From Duganella rivi (GTDB lineage: Bacteria; Pseudomonadota; Gammaproteobacteria; Burkholderiales; Burkholderiaceae_D): 64,000 nt of DNA. Under the pieces are notes generated by a model. The model was not told where the DNA came from. It did not search any database and saw only the letters and a list, made by a program, of their open reading frames with translations. Numbering within the stretch: position 1 is the stretch's first letter; every line of letters begins with the position of its first letter. Shown here in pieces: positions 55,219 through 64,000 of the stretch. Both the position numbers and the translations under genes were made by a program. The DNA lies in the NCBI RefSeq assembly GCF_009857435.1, contig NZ_WWCK01000003.1, positions 310,001 through 374,000 on the forward strand, written 5' to 3'.

Positions 55219-56643
55219 ATGACCAATCGCCGCCAATTCATCAGTTTCGCCGCGCTGGGCCTTGCTTCGCTGCCGCTGCCATCGCTGGCTGCCGCGTTAA
55301 TCGAGTCGACCGGCGACCAGGCCGGGCAGGCCACGGTGCTGGGCCGCATGCCGGCTGACCTTAACGGCATTTTCTATCGCAACGGGCCGGGGCGTTTTGA
55401 ATTGGGTGGCGAGCGTTATCGCCACTGGTTTGATGGCGACGGCTTTGCCCAGCGCTGGCAAATCTCGGATGGCAAAGTAAGCCACACCGGCCGCTTCGTC
55501 GCCACGCAAAAATTTGAAGAAGAAAGCAAGGCAGGGCGCTTCCTGTATTCCGCCTTCGGCACCCACATTGGCCGCAAGGGTGCGAAAAACAATGACGCCA
55601 TGAACACGGCCAATACCAATCTGCTGCCGTTCAATGGCGGCGTGTACGCGCTGTGGGAGGGCGGCTCGGCCACCGAACTCGATCCGCAAACGCTGGCCAC
55701 GCGCGGTATCAAGACTTGGCGCGCCGATCTGAAGGCGATGCCGTTTTCCGCCCATCCGAAGGCGGATCCCGACGGCGGCTTGTGGAACTTCGGCACCATG
55801 CCGGGCGCGGACCGTCTGATGATCTACCGTCTGAACGCCAAGGGCGAGGTCACGCGCACCGCCATGATCCCGGTGGCGGATTTGAACATGGTGCATGACT
55901 TCGTGGTCAGCGGCCGCCATCTTGTGTTCCTGCTGGCGCCCTACGATATGCAGCCGGCGCCGGATCGCAGCCTCGCCGACAGCATGCATTGGGCTGGCGC
56001 ACGGCGGCCTTTGCGCGCGGTTGTCATCAGCAAGGACACGCTGGCGCTGCGCCAAGTGTTTGAGCTGCCCGCGCGTTCGGTGTTCCATCTCGGGAACGCG
56101 TACGAAGACGGTGCGTGCACGCGGCTGGACGCGGTGCTGCACGACGGCGATGCGCTGCGTACCACCTCGCTGCCGGCGCGCGATTCGCTGCGGCCGATAG
56201 CGGACTATCGCAGCAATACAGTGCAGATCACCCTCGATTACGCCAGCGGACAAGCGCGAGAAGCGCGGCTGTTCGGTGTCAGCGAATTCCCGCGCGTGGC
56301 GCCGCAGGTAGTGTCGGCGCGCCATCGCAAGCTGCTGGTGCTGGGCGCCAGCGGCAAGGAGCTGATACTCGACAGCGTGAACCTGATCGATACCGACAGC
56401 GGCAAGGCCGATAGCTACGCCTTCGGCTCAGGCTGGGAGGTGGAAGAACACGTACTGGTGCCGCGCCGCGGCGCGCGTTCGGAGACCGATGGCTATGTCG
56501 TCGGCGTGGCACAGCACACGCATCACCGCCAAACCGTGCTCACGGTGTTTGATGCGCACAACATCAAGGCCGGCCCGAGGGCGTTGGCGCGTCTTCCATA
56601 TCGCGCACCGCTTTGCTTTCATGGTAACTTTCTGGCGACATGA
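55219..56643 (+). CDS. Carotenoid oxygenase family protein with Tat-like signal
   Basis: The 474-residue member of the RPE65/carotenoid cleavage dioxygenase family is a non-haem iron enzyme splitting polyene double bonds. The four iron histidines lie in FSAHPKAD, MVHDFVV, FHLGNAY and CFHGNF. The entry motif GIFYRNGPGRFELGGERYRHWFDGDG is clear. The N-terminus TNRRQFISFAALGLASLPLPSLA has a twin-arginine-type signal, suggesting export. It overlaps the next kinase by 4 bp. The substrate is unknown; no carotenoid synthesis genes are in the window. Confidence 0.92.
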   Translation: MTNRRQFISFAALGLASLPLPSLAAALIESTGDQAGQATVLGRMPADLNGIFYRNGPGRFELGGERYRHWFDGDGFAQRWQISDGKVSHTGRFVATQKFEEESKAGRFLYSAFGTHIGRKGAKNNDAMNTANTNLLPFNGGVYALWEGGSATELDPQTLATRGIKTWRADLKAMPFSAHPKADPDGGLWNFGTMPGADRLMIYRLNAKGEVTRTAMIPVADLNMVHDFVVSGRHLVFLLAPYDMQPAPDRSLADSMHWAGARRPLRAVVISKDTLALRQVFELPARSVFHLGNAYEDGACTRLDAVLHDGDALRTTSLPARDSLRPIADYRSNTVQITLDYASGQAREARLFGVSEFPRVAPQVVSARHRKLLVLGASGKELILDSVNLIDTDSGKADSYAFGSGWEVEEHVLVPRRGARSETDGYVVGVAQHTHHRQTVLTVFDAHNIKAGPRALARLPYRAPLCFHGNFLAT

Positions 56644-57827
56644 AAAATTCAACCACCTGCACAACTGGCGACGACACAACGCCACCGCTGTCCCATCCGC
56701 TGGAATTGATTCCTTTTTTCCGCCGCTGGCCGCCGTCGATAGCGCGCAACCTGCTGTACACGGTAATCTGGAGCAGCGCCATGGGCCTGGCGTTCGCGGT
56801 GCTGGAGGTGATGGTTCTGCGCGGAGAAGCGCTGGCCGTGATATCTATCTGGCCCTTGCTGCTGATGTCCAATTTGATTGGCGCCATGATCCATGCCGGC
56901 TCCGTGCTGTCCAATCGCTACCTGCATGGCTGGCCGCGCCGCGCGCGCGGGCTGCCGCGCGTGTTGTTCAGCATGGCGCTGGTCGGTATTAGCGTGCCGC
57001 TGGGGATCGCGCTGGGGAATCTGATCTGGCGCGGCACTGATCCGGTCAAGCTGCTGACCAACCGCAGCATAGTCGGGGAGTCTGTGTTGATCGGCATCGC
57101 TGTCGCCGTGCTGCTGTACTTGGTGCGCAGTTCTGCCGAGCGCCGTCACGAACGGGAGCTGGCCGAAGCAACGCAGGCGGCCTTGATCGCATCCACAGAT
57201 CGCATGCTGGCCGAGGCCAAGCTGCGCGCCTTGCAGGCGCAGATCGAGCCGCACTTCTTGTACAACACGCTGGCGAATGTCCTAAGCCTGATCGCCACAC
57301 AGCCGGTACAGGCCCAGTACATGCTGGAGCGCTTCATCGATTATCTGCGTGCCAGCCTGGCCGCCAGCCGCAGCGAGGAAGCCACGCTGGCTTCCGAGAC
57401 CAAGCTGATTGCCGCCTATCTCGACGTACTGGCGGTGCGCATGGGCGACCGTCTGCGCTATCGCATCGACCTGCCGGACGCGCTGCGACAGTTCAACATC
57501 GCGCCGATGCTGCTGCAACCGGTGGTCGAAAACGCCATCGCACACGGACTGGAACCGAAAGTGGAGGGCGGCGAGATTGTCGTCAGCGCCGCCCTGGAGG
57601 GCGAGCAGCTGTGCATCCGCATCAGCGACACCGGCGTGGGCCTGAACCTTGAGGCACCGCGCAAGCCGGGTGGCGGTGTGGGCCTCAGTAATCTGCGCGA
57701 ACGCTTGCGCAGTTTATACGGCGCGGCAGCCAAGGTAGAATTATTGGAAAATCAACCCTGTGGCATGACGGTGCGCCTCATGCTGCCTTTGAATGCGAGT
57801 CCGACATCGACACCATCCGCGCCCTGA
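56640..57827 (+). CDS. LytS-type sensor histidine kinase
   Basis: The 395-residue membrane kinase has four hydrophobic helices (YTVIWSSAMGLAFAVLEVMVL, ISIWPLLLMSNLIGAMIHAG, VLFSMALVGISVPLGIALGNLI, VLIGIAVAVLLYLV) and the His_kinase signature LRALQAQIEPHFLYNTLANVLSLI, then HATPase (ENAIAHGLEPK; GVGLSNLRERL). It is the sensor of the following LytTR regulator and overlaps it. Ligand unknown; the operon suggests a signal tied to carotenoid cleavage or membrane state. Confidence 0.93.
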   Translation: MKNSTTCTTGDDTTPPLSHPLELIPFFRRWPPSIARNLLYTVIWSSAMGLAFAVLEVMVLRGEALAVISIWPLLLMSNLIGAMIHAGSVLSNRYLHGWPRRARGLPRVLFSMALVGISVPLGIALGNLIWRGTDPVKLLTNRSIVGESVLIGIAVAVLLYLVRSSAERRHERELAEATQAALIASTDRMLAEAKLRALQAQIEPHFLYNTLANVLSLIATQPVQAQYMLERFIDYLRASLAASRSEEATLASETKLIAAYLDVLAVRMGDRLRYRIDLPDALRQFNIAPMLLQPVVENAIAHGLEPKVEGGEIVVSAALEGEQLCIRISDTGVGLNLEAPRKPGGGVGLSNLRERLRSLYGAAAKVELLENQPCGMTVRLMLPLNASPTSTPSAP

Positions 57828-58582
57828 TTGCAGACGACGAAGCGCATCTGCGTGAGTACCTGGAAGGCCAGCTGAAAACCGTCTGGCCGGAGCTACGCGT
57901 CGTCGCGCGCGCGGCCAACGGCATTGAAGCATTGAGCATGATCGACGAGCTGGCGCCAGACGTCGTATTCCTTGATATCCGCATGCCCGGCCTCACTGGG
58001 CTGGATGTGGCGGATCGGCTGCTGAAGGGCGCCAAGCCGCCGCACATCGTTTTCGTCACCGCGTTCGATCAATATGCGGTGGAAGCGTTCGAGCATTCGG
58101 CGGTGGACTATTTGCTTAAGCCGGCGAGCCTGGAGCGGCTTGAGAAAACCGTGACCAAACTAAAGGCGCGCATGGCGACGCCGGTGCCGGCGGCTACGCT
58201 GCAAGCCTTGTTGGCGCAATTGGCCGTAACGCCTGCTCCTGCGCCAGCCGCCGCAGCGCCGTTGCAATGGATACGCGCTTCGCATGGCGAAGAAACGCGC
58301 TTGATTCCCATCGAAGAAGTAATCTACTTCCAGAGTAACGACAAGTACACCAGCGTGTTCGTGGCGGATGGCGAGAGCCTGATCCGCACGCCGATCAGCA
58401 AATTACGCGAGCAGTTGGATGAACAGCAGTTCTGGCAGATACACCGCAGCGTGATTGTCGCCGCGCGCCACGTGGCAGGCACGCGGCAAGACTTTCGCGG
58501 ACGCTTGATGGTGCAGCTGAAAGGCCGCCCGGAACAGTTGGTCGTGAGCCGTAACTACGTTGATCTGTTCCGGGGGATGTGA
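57806..58582 (+). CDS. LytTR-family response regulator with no canonical start codon
   Basis: About 258 residues. A receiver domain runs from RALIADDEAHLREYL (acidic pocket) through VVFLDIRMPGLTGL (phospho-Asp) and FVTAFDQYAVEAF, then a LytTR DNA-binding domain (EEVIYFQSNDKYTSVFV; LREQLDEQQFWQIHRSVIV). The receiver frame has no ATG/GTG/TTG before the conserved region; the first ATG is at 57932, which would delete the acidic pocket. ATC at 57806 sits exactly where ATG would give MDTIRALIADDE, so a non-standard ATC start (or a frame-shift from the kinase) is the best reading. It overlaps the kinase by 22 bp. Confidence 0.85.
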   Translation: MDTIRALIADDEAHLREYLEGQLKTVWPELRVVARAANGIEALSMIDELAPDVVFLDIRMPGLTGLDVADRLLKGAKPPHIVFVTAFDQYAVEAFEHSAVDYLLKPASLERLEKTVTKLKARMATPVPAATLQALLAQLAVTPAPAPAAAAPLQWIRASHGEETRLIPIEEVIYFQSNDKYTSVFVADGESLIRTPISKLREQLDEQQFWQIHRSVIVAARHVAGTRQDFRGRLMVQLKGRPEQLVVSRNYVDLFRGM

Positions 58583-58585
58583 GTC

Positions 58586-59797
58586 TTACTTGACGATGAC
58601 CGGCTTGACGCGCGATGCCGCTTCCTTGGCGTTGACGCGCGCGGTTTCCACGTCGTCGGCGGTGGCCAGCGCCACGCCCATGCGGCGGCGGGCGAACGAT
58701 TCCGGCTTGCCGAACAGGCGGATATCGCTATTCGGCACGCGCAGCGCATCGGCCACGCCTTCGAAGGCGATGCCGGCGGCTTCGTGCTGGCCGTAGATCA
58801 CGGCCGAAGCACCCGGTGCTTTCAGCGCCACGTTGACCGGCAGGCCGAGAATCGCCTTGGCGTGCAGTTCGAATTCGCTTTGCACCTGGGTCGCCATGGT
58901 GACCATGCCGGTATCATGCGGACGCGGGCTCACTTCCGAGAACCAGACCATGTCGTTCTTCACGAACAGCTCGACGCCGAACAGGCCGAGGCCACCCAGA
59001 TCGCCGGTGACTTTGGCGGCGATATCGCGCGCACGTTCCAGCGCCACTGGATCCATGCGGCATGGCTGCCACGATTCCACGTAGTCGCCTTGTACTTGCA
59101 CGTGACCGATAGGATCGCAGAACTGCGTTACGACCTTGCCGTCCGCGCCCAGCGAGCGCACGGTCAGCAGGGTGATTTCGTAGTCGAAGTCGATAAAGCC
59201 TTCAACGATTACGCGGCCCGAGTCGACGCGGCTGCCGGCGGCAGCGTAGTCCCATGCCGCGTTGACGTCGGCGGCGGAATCAACTTTCGATTGGCCTTTG
59301 CCCGACGACGACATCACCGGCTTGACCACGCAAGGGAAGCCTACGGCAGCTGCGCCGGCCTGCAGTTCTTCCAGGCTGCTGGCGAAGCGGTACGGCGAGG
59401 TGGCGAGGCCCAGCGTTTCAGCGGCCAGGCGGCGGATGCCTTCGCGGTTCATGGTCAGCTGCGCGGCGCGCGCGGTTGGGATGCAGGTGATTTTGCCGGC
59501 CGCTTCCAACTCGGCCAGCTTGTCGGTGGCGATGGCTTCGATTTCCGGCACCACCAAATCAGGCTTCTCTTGCTCGATCAGCGCAGCCAGTGCAGCGCCG
59601 TCGGTCATGTTGATGACGTGGGCGCGGTGCGCCACCTGGTGGCCCGGCGCATTTGGGTAGCGGTCGACGGCAATCACTTCCACGCCCAGCCGCTGCAGCG
59701 CGATGATGACTTCCTTGCCGAGTTCACCGGAGCCGAGCAGCATGACTTTGGTGGCGGTTGGGGACAGGGGCGTACCGAGAGTGCGTGGAGTGTTCAT
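58586..59797 (-). CDS. purT: Formate-dependent phosphoribosylglycinamide formyltransferase
   Basis: The 403-residue ATP-grasp enzyme makes formyl-GAR from GAR, formate and ATP, the third step of purine synthesis. Signatures: [31 protein letters not shown] (N-terminal), [16 protein letters not shown] (ATP loop), [44 protein letters not shown]. Length as in E. coli PurT (392). It is cytoplasmic. It is convergent with the LytTR regulator, 3 bp apart. Confidence 0.97.
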   Translation of the reverse strand: MNTPRTLGTPLSPTATKVMLLGSGELGKEVIIALQRLGVEVIAVDRYPNAPGHQVAHRAHVINMTDGAALAALIEQEKPDLVVPEIEAIATDKLAELEAAGKITCIPTARAAQLTMNREGIRRLAAETLGLATSPYRFASSLEELQAGAAAVGFPCVVKPVMSSSGKGQSKVDSAADVNAAWDYAAAGSRVDSGRVIVEGFIDFDYEITLLTVRSLGADGKVVTQFCDPIGHVQVQGDYVESWQPCRMDPVALERARDIAAKVTGDLGGLGLFGVELFVKNDMVWFSEVSPRPHDTGMVTMATQVQSEFELHAKAILGLPVNVALKAPGASAVIYGQHEAAGIAFEGVADALRVPNSDIRLFGKPESFARRRMGVALATADDVETARVNAKEAASRVKPVIVK

Positions 59798-59813
59798 AGC
59801 TTGGATATCTAAG

Positions 59814-60569
59814 TTAGAAAGAATAAACCAGTGTGACCGACGTTTGTGTGTCGGTGTTTTTCTTGTCAGCCGGGACGTTGGTGTCGTTACGGATGTTGAA
59901 GGCGGCCTTCATCTGCATGGTGCTGTTGATTTTGGTGAGCAGGGCGGTTTCCGCCATCGAGTGGATATTCGAGGTGCCGCGCTCCACGCTGATATTTTGG
60001 CGGAACTGGGCACTGTCGCTCAGTTTCCATTTCAGGTTGGCTGCGCCGCGGATGGTCATGCCGTTCTCGGTATTGCCTTCAGAGCGCACGCCGCGGAAGT
60101 AGCCCGGGCCGATTTCCACGTCCAGCGTGTGGGTGTCCGACTGGTAGGTCTGGGTGCCGTAACCGACGCCGATGGTCGAGTAGCGGATGTATGCGCCGAA
60201 TTTATCGTCGACGTGGGTCGCCAGTGCAAACAGTTTGCCGTGGTCGTCGTGCAGCAGCTTGTAGCCCGCCTTGGCCGACAGCGAGAAGCGCTGCGCCGAG
60301 CGCTCGCGGGTCTTCTCGCCGTTGTCGTCTGTGACTTCTTCGTCCTTGAAGTAGCCGGCCAGGATGTATTCATTGCTCCATTTGGCCGTCTCCTGCTTGG
60401 CGTCGATTTTGCCGGTGACGGAAGTACCGACCGTGTTACCTGAAGTGGAGATCGCGCCCAATTCTGCCGATGTGTTCCAGCCGTGGGCGTTGGCTGGATC
60501 GATGGTGTCGGCCGCGATGGCATGGCCGCCGGCCAGCGCAAGCGCGGAAAGGATCAGGAGGGATTTCAT
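59814..60569 (-). CDS. DUF481 outer-membrane beta-barrel protein
   Basis: The 251-residue YdiY/DUF481 protein has a signal peptide ending HAIA-ADTI and the family motif [26 protein letters not shown], a barrel pattern, and terminal Phe (VTLVYSF). Function is unknown (salt-induced outer membrane protein in the family). It starts at MKSLLILS (60569), following GGAGGGATT. It lies 16 bp upstream of purT. Confidence 0.9.
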   Translation of the reverse strand: MKSLLILSALALAGGHAIAADTIDPANAHGWNTSAELGAISTSGNTVGTSVTGKIDAKQETAKWSNEYILAGYFKDEEVTDDNGEKTRERSAQRFSLSAKAGYKLLHDDHGKLFALATHVDDKFGAYIRYSTIGVGYGTQTYQSDTHTLDVEIGPGYFRGVRSEGNTENGMTIRGAANLKWKLSDSAQFRQNISVERGTSNIHSMAETALLTKINSTMQMKAAFNIRNDTNVPADKKNTDTQTSVTLVYSF

Positions 60570-60708
60570 TTGCGTGCGTGATGCTGAAAGAAGGCAATAT
60601 TGTACCCGACATAGAGCGAATATGCCGCTTAACAGGACGTGCGCGCCCGCACAGACGCTGCCTGCGCAAGGGCAGATGATGACCTCACTTATCAAAGGGG
60701 CATCGATC

Positions 60709-61053
60709 ATGAAACTGATCTTGTGCGCGGCGCTGGCCGTGATGTGCGGGGCGGCCAATGCCGCAGTCAATAAATGCGTGGATCAGGAAGGCCGCGTTCT
60801 GTTCACTGATGCGGAGTGTCCGCAAACCGAGACGCGCGTGGCTGAGGAGCCGGCAGCGCCGGTGGCTGCATCATCTGCGCCCGTGCTGTCGCCGGTGACG
60901 GTTCCCGCGCCACGCAGCCGCTGGGCCGACTTGCCGCGTCCCTTGGCACGCAAGACAGCCACGATTGACGCCACCACGCTGCAAGCTGCCCGTCAGACCA
61001 TGCTGATGCAAGACGAGCTGCATAAGCCGCGCCGCTTGCTCAGTTCCCGTTGA
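60709..61053 (+). CDS. DUF4124 domain exported protein
   Basis: The 114-residue protein has a signal peptide (MKLILCAALAVMCGAANAA) and DUF4124 pattern (VNKCVDQEGRVLFTDAECP; two Cys) followed by a Pro/Ala-rich linker and basic helix. The domain is periplasmic, function unknown. AAAGGGG lies eight bases before the ATG. Its end overlaps the convergent LysR gene by 14 bp. Confidence 0.88.
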   Translation: MKLILCAALAVMCGAANAAVNKCVDQEGRVLFTDAECPQTETRVAEEPAAPVAASSAPVLSPVTVPAPRSRWADLPRPLARKTATIDATTLQAARQTMLMQDELHKPRRLLSSR

Positions 61054-61948
61054 CGTAATCTTCCAAGCCTGCGGCCAGCGCGGTATAAACGGCGGCGCAG
61101 GCGGGATTGCTGCGCAAGTTCTCGTGCATGGCCAGCCACGTATCCAGCGGAATGGTCAGCAGATCCGGGATTACTCTCACCAGCGCAGGATCGCGTTCGG
61201 CCAACCGCGTCTGGCATATGCCGATGCCCAGTCCCGCGCGGATGGACGATAAATGGACTAAATCGCTATCGCTGCGCAGCGCGTAACTGCTGCTCGCAAG
61301 GTCGCCCAGCAGTGGTTGCAGCTTGCGGGTAAAGGCATTTTCACGGTCGATGCCGATCAGCGTATGCTGCGCCATCTCTTGCCACGTGCGCGGGGTGCCG
61401 TGACGATTCAGATAATCACGGTGCGCGTGAAATCCTAATTCAATATTGCCGATGCGGCGCGCAACCAGCACGTCCTGCTCGGGGCGTTGCATGCGCACGG
61501 CGATGTCGGCATCGCGCCGCAGCAGGTTCTCAATGCGATTGGATACCGCCAGTTCAATGGTGATGCCGGGATGGTTGGCGCGCAGCCGCGCCAATATTGG
61601 CGGCAGTACTTCAACGCTCACGACTTCACTGGCAGTGACGCGCACCGCTCCCTTGATTTGCTGGTTTTCTCCGCGTCCCATGCCGGAAGCTGCGCGCAAC
61701 AGCGCCGTGGATGCAGAGGCCAGCGTTTCTGCATACGGTTTTAGCGCGTGCGCAGCCTCGGTTGCGATGAAGCCGGATTGAGAGCGGGTGAACAGCGAAA
61801 GACCAAGCGCTTGTTCCAAGGCGTCGATATGGCGGCCGACCGTCGGCTGGGTCAGGCCGAGGGCGCGCGCGGCGCCGGACAGCGAGCCTTCCTCCAGCAC
61901 GGCGAGGAAGGAGCGATACAAATCCCAATTCGGTTCGGCGATAGTCAT
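61040..61948 (-). CDS. LysR family transcriptional regulator
   Basis: The 302-residue LTTR has an N-terminal winged HTH (YRSFLAVLEEGSLSGAARALGLTQPTVGRHIDALEQALGLSLFTR) and an effector domain (VRVTASEVVSVEVLPPILARLRANHPGITIELAVSNRIENLLRRDADIAVRM). It is divergent from the SDR gene 96 bp away, the usual target arrangement. Effector unknown. Confidence 0.95.
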   Translation of the reverse strand: MTIAEPNWDLYRSFLAVLEEGSLSGAARALGLTQPTVGRHIDALEQALGLSLFTRSQSGFIATEAAHALKPYAETLASASTALLRAASGMGRGENQQIKGAVRVTASEVVSVEVLPPILARLRANHPGITIELAVSNRIENLLRRDADIAVRMQRPEQDVLVARRIGNIELGFHAHRDYLNRHGTPRTWQEMAQHTLIGIDRENAFTRKLQPLLGDLASSSYALRSDSDLVHLSSIRAGLGIGICQTRLAERDPALVRVIPDLLTIPLDTWLAMHENLRSNPACAAVYTALAAGLEDYVNGN

Positions 61949-62044
61949 ACGAAATTGTATAGCGGGTATGCGGTTTTCGGTAATTTTCTTTTAGCTCCTG
62001 GTGGGCGACACTGCTTCCATCGACACTCACTCAAGGAGAGCAGC

Positions 62045-62977
62045 ATGGAAGCACTGATTCTGGGCGCAACGGGCGGTATTGGCGGCGAAGTGGCGCGTTT
62101 GCTGGTAGCGCGCGGATGGCGCGTGAAGGCCTTGCATCGTTCGCAAAAACAGGGCGATGGGCTGGAATGGATTATTGGCGACGCCATGAACCGCGACGAC
62201 ATGGTGCGCGCGGCCCAAGGCGTGCAGCTGATCGTGCATGCTGTGAATCCACCCGGCTACCGCAACTGGGGCACGCTGGTGCTGCCGATGATCGACAACA
62301 CGATTGCAGCGGCGCGTGCCTCCGGCGCTCGCGTGCTGTTGCCGGGCACCGTTTACAACTACGGGCCGGACGTGTTCCCGCATGTGTATGAAGATGCGCC
62401 GCAACGCCCTGTCACGCGCAAAGGCGCGATACGCGTAGAGATGGAGCGCCGCTTGAAGGATAGCGGCGTACCGACGCTGATCGTGCGCGCCGGCGATTTC
62501 TTTGGCCCGAAAGCAGGCAATAGCTGGTTCGCGCAAGGCTTGGTCAAGCCGGGCAAGCCTGTGGCGGCGATCAGCAATCCGTCGGCGCCGGGCGTCGGCC
62601 ATCAGTGGGCTTATCTGCCGGACGTGGCTGAGACCATGGTGCGGCTGGTGGAGCGCGGCCAAGCGCTGCCGCAGTTCGCAAGCTATCAAATGGCGGGACA
62701 TTGGGATGCAGACGGCACGCAGATGACAACCGCGATTGCTCGGGCGGCGGGCAAGCCGGAACTGAAGGCTAGCGCATTCCCATGGTGGCTGACCTGGGTC
62801 GCCGCGCCGTTCGTGCCGGTGTTCCGCGAACTGCGCGAGATGCGCTACTTGTGGCGCCAGCCGGTGCGCATGTCGAACGCGCGCCTGCTGGCGGTACTGG
62901 GTGGCGAGCCGCATACGCCGTTGGATGTGGCAGTTCACCGCACCTTGCAGGGGCTTGGCTGCTTACCAGCGGCGTGA
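62045..62977 (+). CDS. NAD-dependent epimerase/dehydratase (extended SDR)
   Basis: The 310-residue Rossmann-fold protein has the dinucleotide motif LILGATGGIGGEVARLL and the active-site Tyr/Lys region VYNYGPDVFPHVYED…KGAIRVEMERRL. It is an atypical SDR of the NAD(P)-dependent epimerase group; substrate unknown. AAGGAGAG precedes the ATG. It is probably controlled by the divergent LysR protein. Confidence 0.9.
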   Translation: MEALILGATGGIGGEVARLLVARGWRVKALHRSQKQGDGLEWIIGDAMNRDDMVRAAQGVQLIVHAVNPPGYRNWGTLVLPMIDNTIAAARASGARVLLPGTVYNYGPDVFPHVYEDAPQRPVTRKGAIRVEMERRLKDSGVPTLIVRAGDFFGPKAGNSWFAQGLVKPGKPVAAISNPSAPGVGHQWAYLPDVAETMVRLVERGQALPQFASYQMAGHWDADGTQMTTAIARAAGKPELKASAFPWWLTWVAAPFVPVFRELREMRYLWRQPVRMSNARLLAVLGGEPHTPLDVAVHRTLQGLGCLPAA

Positions 62978-62982
62978 ACTTC

Positions 62983-63783
62983 TTACATGCGTGGTTCGCC
63001 GGTTTTGCTGTTGACGGCGATGGTATTGCCCGGCGGAGTGCTCATTTGCACGCGATGCTGCACGCCGCGATAGTTGTACGCGACGTCCCAGTACTCAGGC
63101 TTTTGATTGCCGACCGTTTCACAACGGCGCACGTCGCGCGTGCTGGTGTTGTTTCGATTTGCGACGTTGTTGCCGACGGCGGCGCCGGCCACCGCGCCGC
63201 CTGCAGTGGCGATATCGCGTCCGGTTCCGCCGCCAACCTGGTGGCCAAGTATGCCGCCGATTAGGGCACCGGCGATGATGCCGCCAGCGTTAGGGCGCGA
63301 AGGCTCTTCCACTTGCTGGCGTTCGACCCAGCAGCGCTGCTCCGGCGTGCCGAGCACCGCGTGCACCGAGCTTACCGGCACTTCGACGATACGTTCGCTC
63401 GGACGGCGGCGCCATTCATAGGTCGGCTGCGCCAGCGGTGGCGGCGCTTCGTTCTCGTAGCGGTCGCGCGGCTTGGCTGGACGCACCGAGGAAATGCGGT
63501 TGTTCAGGCCCATGCCGCGCAGTGTTTCGTAGCTGCCTTTGCGCAGCACCATGCATTGGCCGCGGAAGTTGGCGTCTTCGCATACTTCCCATTGCCCGCG
63601 ATCGATGACCACCGAAGAGGCGCGGTCGTTAAAGCCATTGCGCGACAGGTCGCGCACTTGGCCATTGGCGGTGAAGGCCCGGCCGCGCCAGCCATCCGCT
63701 TCATAGAAAGTGATTTGTGCAAAAGCTTGCGAAGTGATGCCGGCCACTGCACAGGCCACGGCAAATTTGATCGTCTTGTTCAT
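62983..63783 (-). CDS. Beta/gamma-crystallin-fold and glycine-zipper exported protein
   Basis: The 266-residue protein has a signal peptide (ends QAFA-QITF), two crystallin-type Greek-key motifs (ITFYEADGWRGRAFTANGQV…; WEVCEDANFRGQCMVLRKGSY), a basic/Pro linker, then a glycine-zipper segment (GGIIAGALIGGILGHQVGGGTGRDIATAGGAVAGAAVGN) and a C-terminal region with a Cys pair. It is probably an outer-membrane- or envelope-stress-related protein; the two-fold fusion is uncommon. It ends 6 bp from the SDR gene stop (convergent). Confidence 0.88.
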   Translation of the reverse strand: MNKTIKFAVACAVAGITSQAFAQITFYEADGWRGRAFTANGQVRDLSRNGFNDRASSVVIDRGQWEVCEDANFRGQCMVLRKGSYETLRGMGLNNRISSVRPAKPRDRYENEAPPPLAQPTYEWRRRPSERIVEVPVSSVHAVLGTPEQRCWVERQQVEEPSRPNAGGIIAGALIGGILGHQVGGGTGRDIATAGGAVAGAAVGNNVANRNNTSTRDVRRCETVGNQKPEYWDVAYNYRGVQHRVQMSTPPGNTIAVNSKTGEPRM

Positions 63784-63852
63784 TGTCTTCTCCTGTTGGG
63801 ATGAAGCCCGAGCATGGACGATTTTGCTGCCGTCTTCTGTACGACAGCGTAC

Positions 63853-64000
63853 TTATGGCTCGACCGAATGGGTGCGCTTCAGGCAGCGCAGCACGAAGGT
63901 GGAGCGGCTGTGTTTTAGGCCGGGAAGCTTGTACAGTTTCTTGCGCAGGAACTCTTCATAGCCCGCAGTACCGGCGACGGCGACCTTGATCAGGTAATCG
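63853..64000 (-). CDS. Lrp/AsnC family regulator, C-terminal part
   Basis: The visible 49 codons (DYLIKVAVAGTAGYEEFLRK…, ending LKRTHSVEP and stop) match the ligand-binding RAM domain end of Lrp/AsnC regulators (DYLL+V…Y..F…L..LPGV….ST.VL). The gene runs off the right edge, so the DNA-binding part is not seen. Confidence 0.85.
   Translation of the reverse strand, partial: DYLIKVAVAGTAGYEEFLRKKLYKLPGLKHSRSTFVLRCLKRTHSVEP

Overview
The window is about 64 kb of GC-rich, gene-dense chromosome that looks like a betaproteobacterium of the order Burkholderiales, most likely Oxalobacteraceae (Massilia/Duganella/Janthinobacterium group). That placement is an inference from gene content: a cyoABCD quinol oxidase fused to a SURF1 and RegBA-type redox unit, a cbb3-type oxidase, PurT, Flp pilins, a SiaABCD module and very many large hybrid sensor kinases. 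No tRNA, rRNA, CRISPR array or complete IS element was seen.

Layout. 1-1.8 kb: N-terminal part of a pyruvate-oxidase-like ThDP enzyme (running off the left edge) and two nearly identical Flp pilin genes closed by a strong terminator. 1.9-5.0 kb: an AT-richer accessory island of small, same-strand, lineage-restricted genes separated by copies of a degenerate GGCCG-rich repeat. 5.1-13.9 kb: MFS transporter, then a tightly overlapping operon cyoABCD-SURF1-regB-regA-thpR (aerobic respiration and its redox control). 13.9-18.0 kb: a SagB-like peptide-maturation dehydrogenase and, 2.6 kb away on the other strand, an NHLP-related RiPP precursor. Between them lie a two-attC integron-cassette remnant, a small membrane protein/GNAT pair and an Rpn-type nuclease. 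18-24 kb: a 1660-residue periplasmic-propeller hybrid kinase and a D-2-hydroxyacid dehydrogenase. 24-30 kb: a solo HipA-family kinase with its own repeat operator, a complete siaABCD-like c-di-GMP switch and a chemoreceptor.

30-34 kb: a Pho-box promoter followed by two tandem PhoA-type alkaline phosphatases and a periplasmic protein. 34-41 kb: a three-gene overlapping operon (periplasmic binding protein, kinase-REC-Hpt-REC-GGDEF-EAL fusion, TonB-dependent receptor). 41-45 kb: a MATE exporter behind an 18-bp LacI-type palindrome, and a porin/PstS-like pair. 44.7-49.2 kb: a cbb3-type oxidase operon whose catalytic subunit carries a CcoS-like N-terminal extension, with CcoO, a one-haem cytochrome, SCO, a membrane protein, a truncated globin and a DUF1971 protein. 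49.4-54.7 kb: two divergent paralogous hybrid kinases. 54.8-58.6 kb: an operon linking a DUF2141 protein, a carotenoid oxygenase and a LytS/LytTR pair whose regulator lacks a normal start codon. 58.6-64 kb: purT, DUF481 and DUF4124 proteins, a LysR/SDR divergent pair, a crystallin-fold/glycine-zipper protein and the end of an Lrp/AsnC regulator.

The strongest leads are the split RiPP locus, the attC-flanked cassette, the SBP/c-di-GMP-kinase/TonB-receptor operon, the CBS-fronted Sia phosphatase, the CcoS-CcoN fusion and the carotenoid oxygenase-LytTR operon. Family assignments are by eye from sequence motifs; no database search was run.
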